From Escallonia rubra (lineage: Eukaryota; Streptophyta; Magnoliopsida; Escalloniales; Escalloniaceae), in NCBI GenBank assembly GCA_033065855.1, contig JAVXUO010001676.1:1-64000 (forward strand): a DNA stretch of 64,000 nucleotides, read 5' to 3'. Position 1 is the stretch's first letter; every line of letters begins with the position of its first letter. Below are positions 1 to 10,590 of the stretch, piece after piece. The notes beneath the pieces are model-generated. The model saw nothing but the letters and a program-made list of their open reading frames with translations. It was not told the origin of the DNA and searched no databases. Both the position numbers and the translations under genes were made by a program.

Positions 1-1337
1 ATGTTGGCGCGTACATGTTTGGCGGCTTGAAGAACAAGGTCGCCCTCGACGAATGTTCGTTGCTTCACAGTCTTTCCATATGCCTTGGTGAGTTGTTCGT
101 GGTATTTCTTCATACGGCACAAGGCATTGGCTCTCCTTTCATCAAGTCCTTCAAGGGCGGTTATTCTGGTTTCTTCCACTCCAAGCCCACTGCTTAGGGA
201 GAGTCTGGCTGATGCGACTGTAATCTCGGCTGGTACGACACACTCGTCCCCGTAGACAAGGGAAAAGGGTGTGGTCTTTGTTGTTGTATGCTTGGAGGTT
301 CTGTAGGCCCAAAGTGCGAAGCTTAACTTCTCGGACCATGAACCACTTGCATCATGGACCATTCGTGATAATACCCGCAGTAGAGTTTTGTTAGAAGCTT
401 CGGCTTGACCATTCCCTTGTGGGTAGTAAGGAGTGGATGTAGCGTGGTTGATGTTGTATCCTTCCATGAAAGCTCGGACATCCCTGTTGATGAATGGCGT
501 GCCGTTGTCGGATATGATACACCGGGGGATACCAAAGCGACAGACGACGTGGTCGCGCAAGAAGTTGGTGATGGCGCCTCCCATGGCTCGCCGTAGAGGT
601 ATGGCTTCGACCCACTTTGTGAAACGTTCCGTTGCAACCATGATCCAAGTGTGACCCCGTGATGTTGGGTGGATGGGGCCTATGAGGTCGAGAGCCCAGG
701 AGTGAAATGGCCAAGGGGCTAAGATCATGCGGAGATCGGACGCCGGCGTGTCTCTGACAGGGTTGGCAGTGTCGGACATGAGAGATCGCGTCAGATTCCA
801 TAGTTGGCCAGTAGTATCCCATCCTTAGTAACTCTGCATACAACTTCTGAGAGCCTTGATGCTCACCACAATCACCGTTGTGCACTTCGTTAATCACCTT
901 GACTGTCTGGGCACCCTGCATGCATCGCAGGGTGCGTCCCGAAAATCCCTTGCGAACAACTGTCCTTCCGACACAAAAGACTTGACCGACTTGCGCTTGA
1001 AAGATCAAGCCGAGCTGCGGTCAGGCGGTAGAACCCCGTGGGATAAGTACTGGATGAAAGGCTGGCGCCAGTCACCTTCGACGTTAATGACAAGAGCTTC
1101 AGTATTGTCCGGTGCGTACGAACACTCGGGGCAGTCCCCTTGTATGTCTGAGGCATCCTTGGCCATGGATGGCCAATAGAGACCCATACGCTGGAGGCGA
1201 CGGTATAAAGGGGGACCGTCGAGGCCACAACACTTCTGATGGCCGAACTGTAATTTGTGCTTTGCTTCTTCCGGTGCCAAGCACCTGGCCAGAGTGCCTC
1301 CGGGGCATCGCCTGTACAAGACGTCTCCCAACATCAA
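1..1337 (-). pseudogene. Tat element integrase (fossil, cut by window start)
   Basis: The integrase region begins with two zinc-binding HHCC-like segments. One (about 1100-1330) contains FGHQKCCGLDGPPLYRRL and GDCPECSY; the other (about 690-920) contains VHNGDCGEHQGSQKLY and HCQPCQRHAG. Each is followed by a GxYWP(S/T)M stretch, so the N-terminal zinc module appears twice. Remains of the catalytic core are visible further on, toward the window start. Family integrases insert the DNA copy into the genome. The region is broken and I do not assemble it. Confidence 0.8.
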
Positions 1338-1403
1338 GAAATCTGAAAGGTTAGATGTAATAGCAAGAGATGGAGTCTTAAGTTAGTCGACAATTGGTTG
1401 CCT

Positions 1404-2306
1404 TCAATCGTCTGTAGTAATGTCCTTCGGGACTAGGTTCAATGTTGTGCATCGTTCCGTCCTCTTGATTATGGTTAGCATTCGCTGGTCACTATCAACC
1501 CCCATCGTTGATGCGATCGTGGCCAAGCTGTCTGCATGTCGGTTGTGGCACCTGTTATGATGTTCGTACTGGATATGGCCAAATCTTCCTTCCAAGTATT
1601 GCACCAAGGCACGATAAGGCGCCAAGGCTGGCTCCTTGACTGCGAACTCCCCATCGACCTGCTTCATGATCAAGTTTGAGTCCCCTTTTACGCACAATGC
1701 CTTAGCCCCCATACTGGCAGCCAGCATGAGGCCAATGACAAGTGCCTCATACTCAGCTTCATTGTTAGACACCAGGAATGCAAGCTTGAAGGATAGGGAT
1801 GTGGTAATATCCTCTGCATTTTGAAGGACAATGCCGGCACCCCCCTGCCGGAGGGGAGCTCCATGGGGTCCTTTGCTAGTGGCTGAGCCGTCGAACTCAA
1901 GCGTCCACAATTCACCAATGTCACAGGTCAGGGCCGTCTCTTCCCCAGGCAATTGATCTGAGGTCGGTTCATATTGTTGGCGTGGGAAGAAGGCCAAGAG
2001 GTCCGCGAGTGCTTGACTCCGTAAAGCTGTAGGATTCTTGATGGACAGGCCGAACTCGGCCAATAACAGCAACCAGCGAGTAAGCCGGCCAGACAGGGCA
2101 GGACGCGTGAGCATGTATCGTAATGGATCGGCCTTGGTGACAAGTGTGATCTGGTGTGACAAGAAGTAGTGTCTGAATTTCTGCGAGGCGTAGACCAAGG
2201 CTAAGCAGTGTTTCTCGAGCTCAGAGTAATTGGCTTCGAGGCCCCTGATTGATCGGCTGAGATAATAAACCGGGCGCTCCACCCCATCTACCTCTTGGGC
2301 AAGCAA
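1404..2306 (-). pseudogene. Tat element dual RNase H region (fossil)
   Basis: Two RNase H-type domains follow one another. The first (about 1990-2300) is the ordinary Ty3/gypsy RNase H, with PVYYLSRSIRGLEANYSELE and FRHYFLSHQITLVTKADPL. The second (about 1430-1915) starts with WTLEFDGSATSKG and continues with GAGIVLQ, NNEAEYEALVIGL and GDSNLIMKQVDGEF, which is the archaeal-like RNase H found as an extra domain in Tat-clade elements. Family RNase H removes template RNA during reverse transcription. The double domain is the main reason for the Tat assignment. Confidence 0.9.
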
Positions 2307-3126
2307 TGCCCCCTATGGACCTAGGCGTGGAGGTCAAATAAAGCAAGAGTGGTATACCTCGTTGTGGCACGACCATGGTCTGCGGCGACATGAGAACCGC
2401 CTTGATATCTTCGAATGCTTGCTGTTGAGGCGCAGGCCAACTCCACAGTGCGCTCTTACGCGACAAGTGCGGGAAGGGCGTGAGGAGTGCGGCCAAGGCA
2501 GGGATGAATGGGGGGACGTAAGAGATCTTGCCAAGGAAGCTCTTCAATTGTTTGGTGCTCTTGGGAGGGGGCATCTCTTGGATAGAGGCGGCCTTAGAAG
2601 GGTCAATGTCAATGCCCTGTCGACTGACCAAAAAGCCGAGGAATTTGCCGGAGGAGACTCCAAAGGCACATTTCAACGGATTCATCCGCATGTTGTATTG
2701 TCGACAACGATCGAAGACTGCCCGAAGGTCCGTGAGATGTTCACTTTCCTTTTTAGATTTGATGATAAGATCGTCGACGTAGTCCTCCACTGTGCGGTGT
2801 ATCATGTCATGGAAGATCGCTGTCATTGCTCTTTGATATGTTGCACCCGCGTTCTTAAGGCCGAAGGGCATGACTTTCCAACAGAAGTTACCCATAGGGG
2901 TACGGAAGGCTGTCTTGGCACAATCGTCGGGGTTCATCCGGATTTGGTTGTAGCCCGCGAAACCATCCATGAAAGATAAGGTTTCGTGTCCGGCAGCTGC
3001 CTCGGTAAGCATGTCGATGTTGGGCAGCGGGAACTCGTCTTTGGGGCATGCCTTGTTCAGATCCCGAAAATCAATACAAATGCGGACTTGGCCGTTCTTC
3101 TTTTGCACAGGAACAACATTAGCCAA
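2221..3126 (-). pseudogene. Tat element reverse transcriptase (fossil)
   Basis: The reverse transcriptase domain is easy to recognise: VRICIDFRDLNKACPKD, FMDGFAGYNQIRM, MPFGLKNAGATYQRAM and the catalytic YVDDLIIKSK (near 2767-2781). The family enzyme copies the element RNA into DNA inside virus-like particles. The downstream part gives the thumb and connection region (FLGFLVSRQGIDIDPSK, LKSFLGKISYVPPFIP). It lies between the protease and RNase H regions, as expected for Ty3/gypsy order. Confidence 0.93.
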
Positions 3127-3171
3127 CCAGATAGGGTGAGTGATAGGTTCAATGAAACCAGCTTGTAAAAG

Positions 3172-4544
3172 TCATTCAATTTCTTGCTTGATCTTCAGTT
3201 CGAGCTCGGGGCGGAAGGTGCACGGATCCTGTCGAACAGGGCTGAACCCGTTAGCAATGTTGAGATGGTGCGTCACCAAGGCAGGATCCAATCCAGGCAT
3301 TTCGTTGTAACTCCATGCCAATACGTCGCGATATTCGCGGAGAAGAGTAATCAGTCCTTCTCTTCGCCCCGGGGCGAGTTTTGTGCCGATGTAGGTCAGT
3401 CGAGGTTCTTCGTCCGGGTCAGCCAGGTTAATTTCTTCAAGATCTTCGGCCTGCGGTCGAGGGCCGTCTTCATAGCAGGGCGGGGCAGCACCTGGTGTGA
3501 GCTCAGGGTCCGACAAGCAATGCTCGGCCGTACAACACCACTCTGTTTCCATTAGTGGGTGGGGGTTGAGGGGGTTAGGCGGCGCACGCTTCGGTGCGCC
3601 CGGACAGCGTCATAATTGGTGGCTGAGCCTTCCATCTTTGATGACGCATTGGAAGGTGGTTTCAACCTTGTGTTACTTAGACTGGGGGATGAAGGCGAGG
3701 GATTGGTCGGGACAGCAGATGGCGCCGTCGAGGTTGATGCCTTGTTTCCATTGCCTATTTTGGACTTGGCCTTGGACTTGGCGGGCTTGTCCCCACACAG
3801 CTCGTCCCAACCTGGTAGTTTGGTGGAATGAATGTGAGTAGCATTCTCACCATCGGCAGCAATCTCAGTGAAGAAGGAGGCCTCGGCGAAGTAAGACTCG
3901 GTACATTCAAAAGGGGCCTTGGTCGCGGGGATGGTCACCGCTACCTCATGTCCCGTAGGACCGGCCACCAGTTTCACACACTGGTGGTACGTCGAGGGGA
4001 CAGCCTTGTTGGTATGAATCCAGGGTCGCCCAAGCAGGAGGTGGAAGGAAGATTCACTGTCTATCACGTGAAAAGTAGTGTCACAATGGACAGTTCCGAC
4101 CATGAGGTGGACAGTGATGTCGTCAAGGTTGGACGGCTGGCCTTGCCCGAAGCCAGTAATATTGACGGAGTCACCGATCATCCTCCCTGGTGGTATACCG
4201 ACCTGCTGCAAAGTGGTTAAGGGGATGATGTTGATCGAGGCGCTGCCGTCTACCGAGGCGCGACAAAATCCGATGCCGTTAACAGTGCACTCAAGGTACA
4301 ACGGGAGGCTAAGAAGCTCAATTGACAGTGGGTCATCGCCCGAAAAAATGAATGCAGTGGAAGGGATGTGTTTGAGCTCGGCCTGGGCGGCGAAGCATTC
4401 GGGCCCGAGGCCGGTAGTGACCTCGATCAAACAGTCCGAGAGATATGTCCGCGCTGCAGGTGAAAACCCTATTTCATCAAAGAAGTCTTTGATCTTCGTC
4501 ATTCGTCCAGCTAAGGATACTGGCTGGGGGGAGACGGCACACAA
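3172..4544 (-). pseudogene. Tat element protease region (fossil)
   Basis: The region contains a retropepsin-like domain. A DGSASINIIPL stretch occupies the place of the catalytic Asp loop, and LLLGRPWIH lies about 75 residues downstream, the conserved second half of plant Ty3/gypsy proteases. The Ser/Ala form of the active-site loop is common in Tat relatives. Downstream comes an acidic linker that leads to the reverse transcriptase, with TYIGTKLAPGRREGLI and AWSYNEMPGLDP, both standard in the pre-RT region of this clade. The region is broken and treated as a fossil. Confidence 0.8.
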
Positions 4545-6487
4545 GTTGTGACCATAGGGGAGACTTCCGCAGAAGCTTCGGGGACGTGCGGCTCGACGTG
4601 GTCGGTAGTAACCATGAGCACCTGATGCTCGCGGTTGTTGTTGCCATGATTTGGGTACGGGTTCTTCCGCACGTCGTGATGCTTCCGCAGCTGTAGGTCG
4701 CCCGTCGCGACCTTTCTTGCGAAGATGGCTCGCAATGCATTGCAGTTCTTGAGGGGATGTCCAAGGGCTTGGTGGTAAGGGCAGTCGTTAGGCCGGGTTC
4801 TTTCTTCGTCTGTAATGGGGATCCTCACAGGTCGTAACTTGAAGTTGTTAGCAGGGGCACCCCATTCTGTCAGGAGCCCTTTTACCGTATTCAACTCACA
4901 CGGAAAGGCGTGCAGACTCTCCTGCTGTCGCCGCATGTCGGCACGTTGGTCCCCCTCCGGGAACTGACGCTTAAAACCAATGTGATTATTGACGTTGTTG
5001 TTGCTGTTGTTGTTGCGCTGGTTGTTGAATGTGTCAGCTGAGGCCAGCAGCGCATTCTGCGGGCGAGGCCTCCATGGCTTGACATGACCGACCGTCTCGT
5101 AAGTACGGCGGGCTGTTTCCTTGAGGTGTCCCCATGACCTCAACTGTAGATTCTCGATATGCACACGGTAGATATCAGTCATGTTTTTGATGCATATGGG
5201 AACCAACGTCTCGTCCTTGCTGAAGTCCGTGCACTCAAGGCATTTGAGATGGAAACGGTGCACGTACTCATTCAAGTCTTCCCCTTGGTTCTGGCGGATG
5301 CCAGCAATATCAACAACACTCACGCGTTCGGCCTCGTAATGGAACTTGTCTAAGAACAATTGGACCATGTCGTTCCATGCGTGGACAGTCCCCGCAGGGA
5401 TCTGATGGTACCAAGTGTAGGCCAAGCCTGTAAGGGACTTGTGGAATTCCCTCAACTTTAAGCTGTCTCCCGGGCCATACTGTTCCAATGAGCCTGTAAA
5501 TCTTGTCAAATGCTCACGGGCGTTGCCCTCCCGTCCGTTGAAGAGCACAAAGGCTGGTTGTTTGTATTTCGGGGGATAGGGTATGGTGGCAATATCATTG
5601 ACATATGGGGCATGGCCTGTCAGGTGGGCAGAGGGATGAGGCGTAGAGTTTTGTGACAAGCGATGGATGAGTGTCTCCAAGTCTGAACGAGTGACATAGT
5701 TGGGAGACGGGTCGTCATGGACGGTTAAAGGGTGGTGGCTGGCTGGGATGCCGCGAGCTCCCGAGCCCCCAGAAGGAGCAACTTGGAGGACAGGTACAAC
5801 GGAGGGTTGATATATGACAGGGGCTTGTGGTGGTAATTGTATATGGGCGTGGGTTGGGCGAGACATGTCCACTACTTGGCCAGTGGTTTGATGTTGTTCG
5901 GTTGGGTAAGGGTTAGGTTCCATCTCAATGGAGTCATGGGTCTCAGACGAGCTTCGCGTCGGCATGCGCCGAGGTGCGAGGACAGGGTGGTTCTGTTGCA
6001 GCACAGGTCCAAGGTCTGCCTGAGGTCGGTGTGATGGCATCACGGGATGTAGTGCAGCGGCTGTATGAGGCGAAGATGTCACAAGTCCTACCGCCAATGG
6101 TCTGGTTGATTGAGGCGGCGGTGGTCGCGACACTGGGGCCTGAGCGACGTCAAGAGCCAACTCAGGTCCATGGGGTTGGACTGGTGCAATGGTTTGTTGG
6201 GAGGCCATCGCCTGTATGGACTTTTGCATTTCCATCACGGCTGTCATAAGAGTGGTTATAGTGGTCGAAAACTGTTCGATGGTCGCGTTGACTGCAACTT
6301 GTATGTCAGGTGCGGTAGTTTGCGGCTGGTCTTGGGGACGCACAGCACTGGTCCCCTCCTGTTCACCTGTGTGGTCCTCTTCTTGAACGGCATGGATAAG
6401 GCCCCGGCTGGCAGCCCTCGTAACTCTTCGTTGTCTAGTCATGGAGATTAAGTGTGGAAGATAGAAAGACTGCGGTACGATGCTCAC
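4511..6487 (-). CDS. gag: Tat element gag polyprotein
   Basis: This is a long open segment of 658 residues. Its N-terminal half is rich in Pro and Gln with low complexity, as is common upstream of the capsid region. Around residues 290-400 it has the plant retrotransposon gag domain, with typical stretches such as VLFNGREGNAREHLTRF and LTGLAYTWYHQIPAGTV. Family members package the element RNA in cytoplasmic particles. A cysteine/histidine segment (NDCPYHQALGHPLKNC) near residue 580 is a zinc-knuckle-like motif. The downstream end overlaps the protease region in another frame. I chose the first in-frame Met after the putative primer-binding site; a later Met (near residue 16) is equally possible. 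Confidence 0.85.
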   Translation of the reverse strand: MSIVPQSFYLPHLISMTRQRRVTRAASRGLIHAVQEEDHTGEQEGTSAVRPQDQPQTTAPDIQVAVNATIEQFSTTITTLMTAVMEMQKSIQAMASQQTIAPVQPHGPELALDVAQAPVSRPPPPQSTRPLAVGLVTSSPHTAAALHPVMPSHRPQADLGPVLQQNHPVLAPRRMPTRSSSETHDSIEMEPNPYPTEQHQTTGQVVDMSRPTHAHIQLPPQAPVIYQPSVVPVLQVAPSGGSGARGIPASHHPLTVHDDPSPNYVTRSDLETLIHRLSQNSTPHPSAHLTGHAPYVNDIATIPYPPKYKQPAFVLFNGREGNAREHLTRFTGSLEQYGPGDSLKLREFHKSLTGLAYTWYHQIPAGTVHAWNDMVQLFLDKFHYEAERVSVVDIAGIRQNQGEDLNEYVHRFHLKCLECTDFSKDETLVPICIKNMTDIYRVHIENLQLRSWGHLKETARRTYETVGHVKPWRPRPQNALLASADTFNNQRNNNSNNNVNNHIGFKRQFPEGDQRADMRRQQESLHAFPCELNTVKGLLTEWGAPANNFKLRPVRIPITDEERTRPNDCPYHQALGHPLKNCNALRAIFARKVATGDLQLRKHHDVRKNPYPNHGNNNREHQVLMVTTDHVEPHVPEASAEVSPMVTTCVPSPPSQYP

Positions 6488-6862
6488 CGCCGCAGCAGAG
6501 TCGCTAAAATGATGCCAAAGAAAATTGGTTCGTACTTACGTGGAGGTGCCACAAAGGCTGCAGTCCGTGTCAGCTTCCAAATATACAAAGTGGGAGACAG
6601 CAAAGACGGAGTAAGGGCTGAGGGCAAGGCTTCTCAGACGGGCCGTGAGGAATGGCAGTGCTGCGAAGGCAAAGCTAAGACGAACAGGGCCGACAGTCGA
6701 TAGTCCAAGTCAGGGTCCACGTCCGGGTCCAATGCTACGGTCCGAAGTTACGGTCCAAAGTTACGTTTCTCTCACTAGAATCCAAGAGCTCCCAAATTCT
6801 AGAGTGAGAAAGTGATTTTTGTAAGAAAAGCCAAAAGTCCCTTTTTGAGTTGTAAAGTTCAC

Positions 6863-6870
6863 TATTTATA
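6863..6870 (-). promoter_or_regulatory. TATA box of the Tat element LTR
   Basis: The minus strand reads TATAAATA, about 375 bp upstream of the gag start. It is the best candidate for the LTR promoter, with transcription starting near 6835-6840 and running toward gag. Confidence 0.55.
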
Positions 6871-7331
6871 GGAAACAGGGTGCTTATGTCATAAAGTGCC
6901 ACATGTCGTCCCCTGGGAGTGACACGTCACCAGGGGGTCCCAAAATACCGGTTCTCCGTTGGACTGCCGGTTCCTAAATTCGCGTTGCTTGCCCCACACA
7001 GCGTCGCTCTACCTGTCTGAGAAGACTGACCATACCACGGTAGCATGATCAGAGTAAGCCCGTTGCCCCAGCCACCAATCCAAGCCCTTACTGAATCCCA
7101 TGAGGCGCGTAAAGAGACGCACGGAGAACCTGACAGTGGAGAGGGTTACCCATGTAGCCAACTGCCAGGCGGACTAGGCGCGATGCCCTCCGAGGACCTG
7201 CTCCCGTCCCGGAGTGACCCGTGGGTCATTGTCCTGGTGATGTCGACGATCGACAGTAACGTGAGTGGACATAGTCACAGCTTCGTGCTCAGAGTCCGCT
7301 GCGAGGGATCCTCGTGCTGGAACCCCCCCGT

Positions 7332-7837
7332 GATTGAGACGGCGATGGCTATAAGGTTGTGAGCCCATCCCGGTACGAGGGCCGAGGCCCCTCCTGTTGA
7401 TTGAGACGGCGATGGCTATAAGGTTGTGAGCCCATCCCGGTACGAGGGCCGAAGCCCCCCCTGTGATTGAGACGGCGATGGCTATAAGGTTGTGAGCCCA
7501 TCCCGGTACGAAGGCCGAAGCCCCCCTGTGATTGAGACGGCGATGGCTATAAGGTTGTGAGCCCATCCCGGTACGAGGGCTGAAGCCCCCCCTGTGATTG
7601 AGACGGCGATGGCTATAAGGTTGTGAGCCCATCCCGGTACGAGGGCCGAAGCCCCCCTGTGATTGAGACGGCGATGGCTATAAGGTTGTGAGCCCATCCC
7701 GGTACGAGGGCCGAAGCCCCCCTGTGATTGAGACGGCGATGGCTATAAGGTTGTGAGCCCATCCCGGTACGAGGGCCGAAGCCCCCCCTGTGATTGAGAC
7801 GGCGATGGCTATAAGGTTGTGAGCCCATCCCGGAAGC
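7332..7837. repeat. Tandem repeat block A, about 66 bp x 8
   Basis: Eight head-to-tail units start at 7332, 7399, 7465, 7530, 7596, 7661, 7726 and 7792 (period 65-67). Each begins GATTGAGACGGCGATGGC and ends in a C-rich run whose length varies by one or two bases, which accounts for the period differences. Units are nearly identical, so the array is recently expanded or homogenised. Because the period is not always a multiple of three, long artificial reading frames appear here; they are not genes. Confidence 0.95.
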
Positions 7838-8196
7838 ATGTAACATGATTGTGGCGCATGGGCGCGGTGCCTACAGCACGAGACAATACCTGGTGCCGGG
7901 GCACATGTTATGACAGTGGCGCACGGGCGCGGCGACGCACGTCGCGGGGCAATAGTTGGTGCCGGGGGCACGTATCATGACGATGGCGCAAGGGCGCGGC
8001 GACGAACGTCGCGGAGCAATATTTGGTGCCGGGGCGCGTATCATGAGAATGGCGCAAGGGCGCGGCGACGAACGTCGCGGAGCAATATTTGGTGCCGGGG
8101 CGCGTATCATGAGAATGGCGCAAGGGCGCGGCGACGAACGTCGCGGAGCAATATTTGGTGCCGGGGCACGTATCATGAGAATGGCGCAAGGGCGCG
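7838..8196. repeat. Tandem repeat block B, about 66 bp x 5
   Basis: Units begin GTGCCGGGG at 7893, 7959, 8026, 8092 and 8158 (period 66-67), preceded by one degenerate unit from about 7838. Each unit contains GGCGCGGCGACGAACGTCGC, with a short inverted repeat (CGACGAACGTCG). The units share the period of block A but have no obvious sequence similarity to it. Confidence 0.92.
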
Positions 8197-8389
8197 CGTC
8201 GGGTGTCCCGAAGACAGGATGTGAGCTATGTGTACCTGTCATAACAAGATAATGAATGCAACATGTAGTAGTGACAAAGTTGGGAGTGATGGTATGCGGT
8301 CGTCGGCGACGGGTCATTCGGCTGTAGCGCGCGACTTTGGGTGACGGGCATCGCGGGAGCGGTGTGCGGTCCCGGGCGACGTATGTCAC

Positions 8390-8610
8390 AAGGTTGATGC
8401 ACGACGGACGTCGCGAGGTTGATGGACGACGGACGTCTCGAGGTTGATGTACGAACGTCCGTAAGGTGATGCACGACGGACGTCGCGAGGTTGATGTACG
8501 AACGTCCGTAAGGTGATGCACGACAGACGTCGCGAGGTTGATGTACGAACGTCCGTAAGGTGATGCACGACGGACGTCGCGAGGTTGATGTACGAACGTC
8601 CGTAAACATC
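8390..8610. repeat. Tandem repeat block C, 47 bp x 4-5
   Basis: Unit starts (GTCCGTAAGG) fall at 8457, 8504 and 8551, with a last truncated unit at 8598, all 47 bp apart. A degenerate leading part runs from about 8390. The unit contains CGACGGACGTCGCGAGG, with the near-palindrome GACGGACGTC, so single strands could fold back. The open frames here are by-products of the repeat. Confidence 0.9.
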
Positions 8611-8619
8611 GCGGAGGTG

Positions 8620-9650
8620 CAAAAACTCGAGAAAACAAGTGCGCGCGGGAGGGGAGGCCATAGGTCAACATTGGGGGGAAGGCCAAGGCCACCACCCCTG
8701 GGGAGGCCGAGGCCGACCCCTTGGGAGGCCGAGGCCGACCCCTGGGGAGGCCGAGGCCGACCCTAGGGGGTGGCCAAGGCCAACGGCCAACTCCCATGAA
8801 GGGAGGCCAAGGCCACTTTCCCCTTCGGTGAACTTCGGGCACGCCGACGGTAGGTGTTTTGATAAGCAAAGGCAATTTCAATCGTTGAGTTACAACGAGC
8901 GTGTCGATGTGAATCGTATCCATATGACGAACGAGGTGTCAAAGTCACGCGCAAAGCGTACGAAGCGAAAAGAGTGCGAAAAAGGGGTTTGCGCGGAGGG
9001 GTGAACCACCGGGGGAAAATGGCCGAGGCCAACCCCTCCTGGAGGCCGAGGCCGACCCCCTAGGCCTGGGGAAGGCCGAGGCCGACCCCCTAGGGTTGGC
9101 CAAGGCCAAATGGCCAACTTCCATTTTCGGAGCCCAAGGTAATTTCTCCTTTTGCAAACTTCGGGCGCACTGTCGGTAGGTGTTTTGATAACAAATGACA
9201 AATCCGAAAGTTGTGTTGCGATGAGCATGCTACCAAGAATCGTACCCACATGATGAACAAGGTGCCAGAGTTATGTACGAAACGTACGAAGCGAAAAAAG
9301 TGCAAAAAGGACTTTGCACGAAGAGTGAAGAACCGGGGGGGACCGGCCCAGGCCAAACCCTCATGGGAGGCCGAGGCCGACCCCATGGCCTTGGGTGAGG
9401 CCGAGGCTGACCCCACGGTCTTGGGTGAGGCCGAGGCCGACCCCATGGGGTTGGCCAAGGCCTTTGTCCGTTGACCCCTTTTGCTCCGGTTGCGCCGTCG
9501 GTCGACATTTTTGGTAAGGTGTTTGGGTGATCTTGGTGTGACGATTGCGCTAGCGTGAGTGACGTCAATGCGAAATAAAAATGTGTGAGTCGTGCACGAG
9601 GCACGTGAAGCGAGAAAGACACGTGTCTTGGGTGCGCGGGCACTGACCGG
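8620..9650. repeat. Tandem repeat block D: about 326-bp higher-order unit x 3 with inner GGCCGAGGCCGACCCC repeats
   Basis: Three diverged long units are aligned by the landmark cg(a/t)cggt at about 8845, 9170 and 9496, giving a spacing of 325-326 bp. Each has a G+C-rich head made of short units around GAGGCCGAGGCCGACCCC (22 bp in the first head, 8698-8770) and a tail with a conserved AAGCGTACGAAGCG-like segment. The three copies differ far more than those in blocks A-C, so this is the oldest part of the array. Confidence 0.85.
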
Positions 9651-10582
9651 TTTGATGCGCTGGAAAATTAACCGTTGACAATGTTGACGTGTTCGCGCGT
9701 AATGGGACCCCTAGCAGGCCATTGGGTCTGACCAAGATGGGTTGGGAATAAAGATTAGAGCCGAGCGAGCATAAGAAGAGATTTTATTCTTGGTTTCGAT
9801 TGTTAGAACCCTTGCGTGGGTGAACGTTATTGTTTAATTTTCTTAGACTTAGATCTGGTATTTCAATAATGACAGTTGATTGAGAGTATGGTTTGATTGA
9901 CGGATAGTTGCTCTGACAGCTTATTGCATTACTTATTGAGGTTGAGGACAACATTCCTAGTATTCCATGTCATTGTATGATCAGAAAGACGTAAGCTTTT
10001 TACCGATCTGATTTTGAACTCTAGTCTTCCATGCTTAAAGATGTTAAGAACTTCAGACTTATGCTTCATAGAGTACACCTATACTTTCCTTGAGAAACCA
10101 TCTATAATTGTAACAAAAATAACGAACTCCCCCATTTAAGACATGCTTGATTGATCCCCAAACATCCGATTGCACATAGTCCAAAACCCTTTTACTAGTA
10201 TGAGAAGCAGCTTTAAAACTAACTCTTTCTACTTTTTAAACACACCAAATTTGCAGACTCCAGCTTCCATGATATCACTTATAATACCCCGACCTTATGT
10301 CTGGTTTATGGTAAATCCTATCTTATTAGTTATAAGGTATTTGGCAATGATTTTTGAGCAATAGTATATTTAGTCTTTAGCGACAATTTATAACAACCAT
10401 AAGTTGTAGTTTATGACGCAGGGTGCAACAGAGAAATGAATGAAGGTTATTTGGTAACTTGAGAAGCTATATTTAAATTAGGGTTGATTTCATAAATGTT
10501 TGATCTCTCAGTTAAGTTATTTTAATATTTCAGATGGAAGCCTAGAGGGAAAAAAATGAAATGATAGAGAGAGATTTGAGGT

Positions 10583-10590
10583 TATAAAAA
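10583..10590 (+). promoter_or_regulatory. TATA-like box in the 3,958-bp LTR
   Basis: TATAAAAA lies about 300 bp inside the left end, just before a short (TA)n tract (10616-10634) and a purine-rich leader. It could be the LTR promoter, but A/T-rich DNA nearby makes chance matches likely. Confidence 0.3.

Larger units (their letters stand above)
1..6512 (-). mobile_element. Tat-clade Ty3/gypsy retrotransposon, internal gag-pol region (partial, broken)
   Basis: Reading the minus strand from 6487 toward 1, the order is gag, protease, reverse transcriptase, RNase H, integrase. That PR-RT-RH-INT order defines Ty3/gypsy elements. The RNase H region holds two different RNase H-like domains, a trait known from the Tat clade (Tat, Ogre, Retand relatives), so I place it there. 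The window begins inside the integrase, so the 3' end and 3' LTR lie outside. Just upstream of gag, near 6490-6512, the minus strand reads AGCGACTCTGCTG, which resembles the primer-binding region I know from Tat elements but is not an exact match. The gag frame looks whole; pol carries several breaks, so the copy is a fossil. Confidence 0.9.
6513..9953 (-). mobile_element. Probable 5' LTR of the Tat element, about 3.4 kb (boundaries inferred)
   Basis: The sequence directly upstream of gag contains a minus-strand TATA box (6863-6870) at a spacing that suits an R-U5 of about 350 bp. The inner end is placed at TTTGGCA, next to the putative primer-binding region. The outer end is placed near 9953, where a TGTTGTCC start (minus strand) abuts recognisable copia integrase sequence. 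U3 would then be about 3.1 kb and hold all four tandem-repeat blocks at 7332-9650. The opposite LTR lies outside the window, so neither end can be confirmed. An alternative is a shorter LTR ending before 7332, with the tandem repeats belonging to a neighbouring element's 3' untranslated region; Tat-clade 3' UTRs are known to gather tandem repeats. Confidence 0.4.

Noticed and set aside
7174-7971. Overlapping minus-strand frames encoding repeated SQPYSHRRLNHRG-type peptides
   Set aside because: They are translations of the 66-bp tandem block A in shifting phases. The same peptide appears in several frames, and there is no start context or domain.
7332-8196. CRISPR-like array of regular repeats
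   Set aside because: Units are head-to-tail without unique spacers, period is about 66 bp, and the DNA is a plant genome.
7871-8923. A 350-codon minus-strand frame across blocks B, C and D
   Set aside because: It follows three tandem-repeat blocks and has only repeat-derived residues; its length comes from stop-poor G+C-rich DNA.
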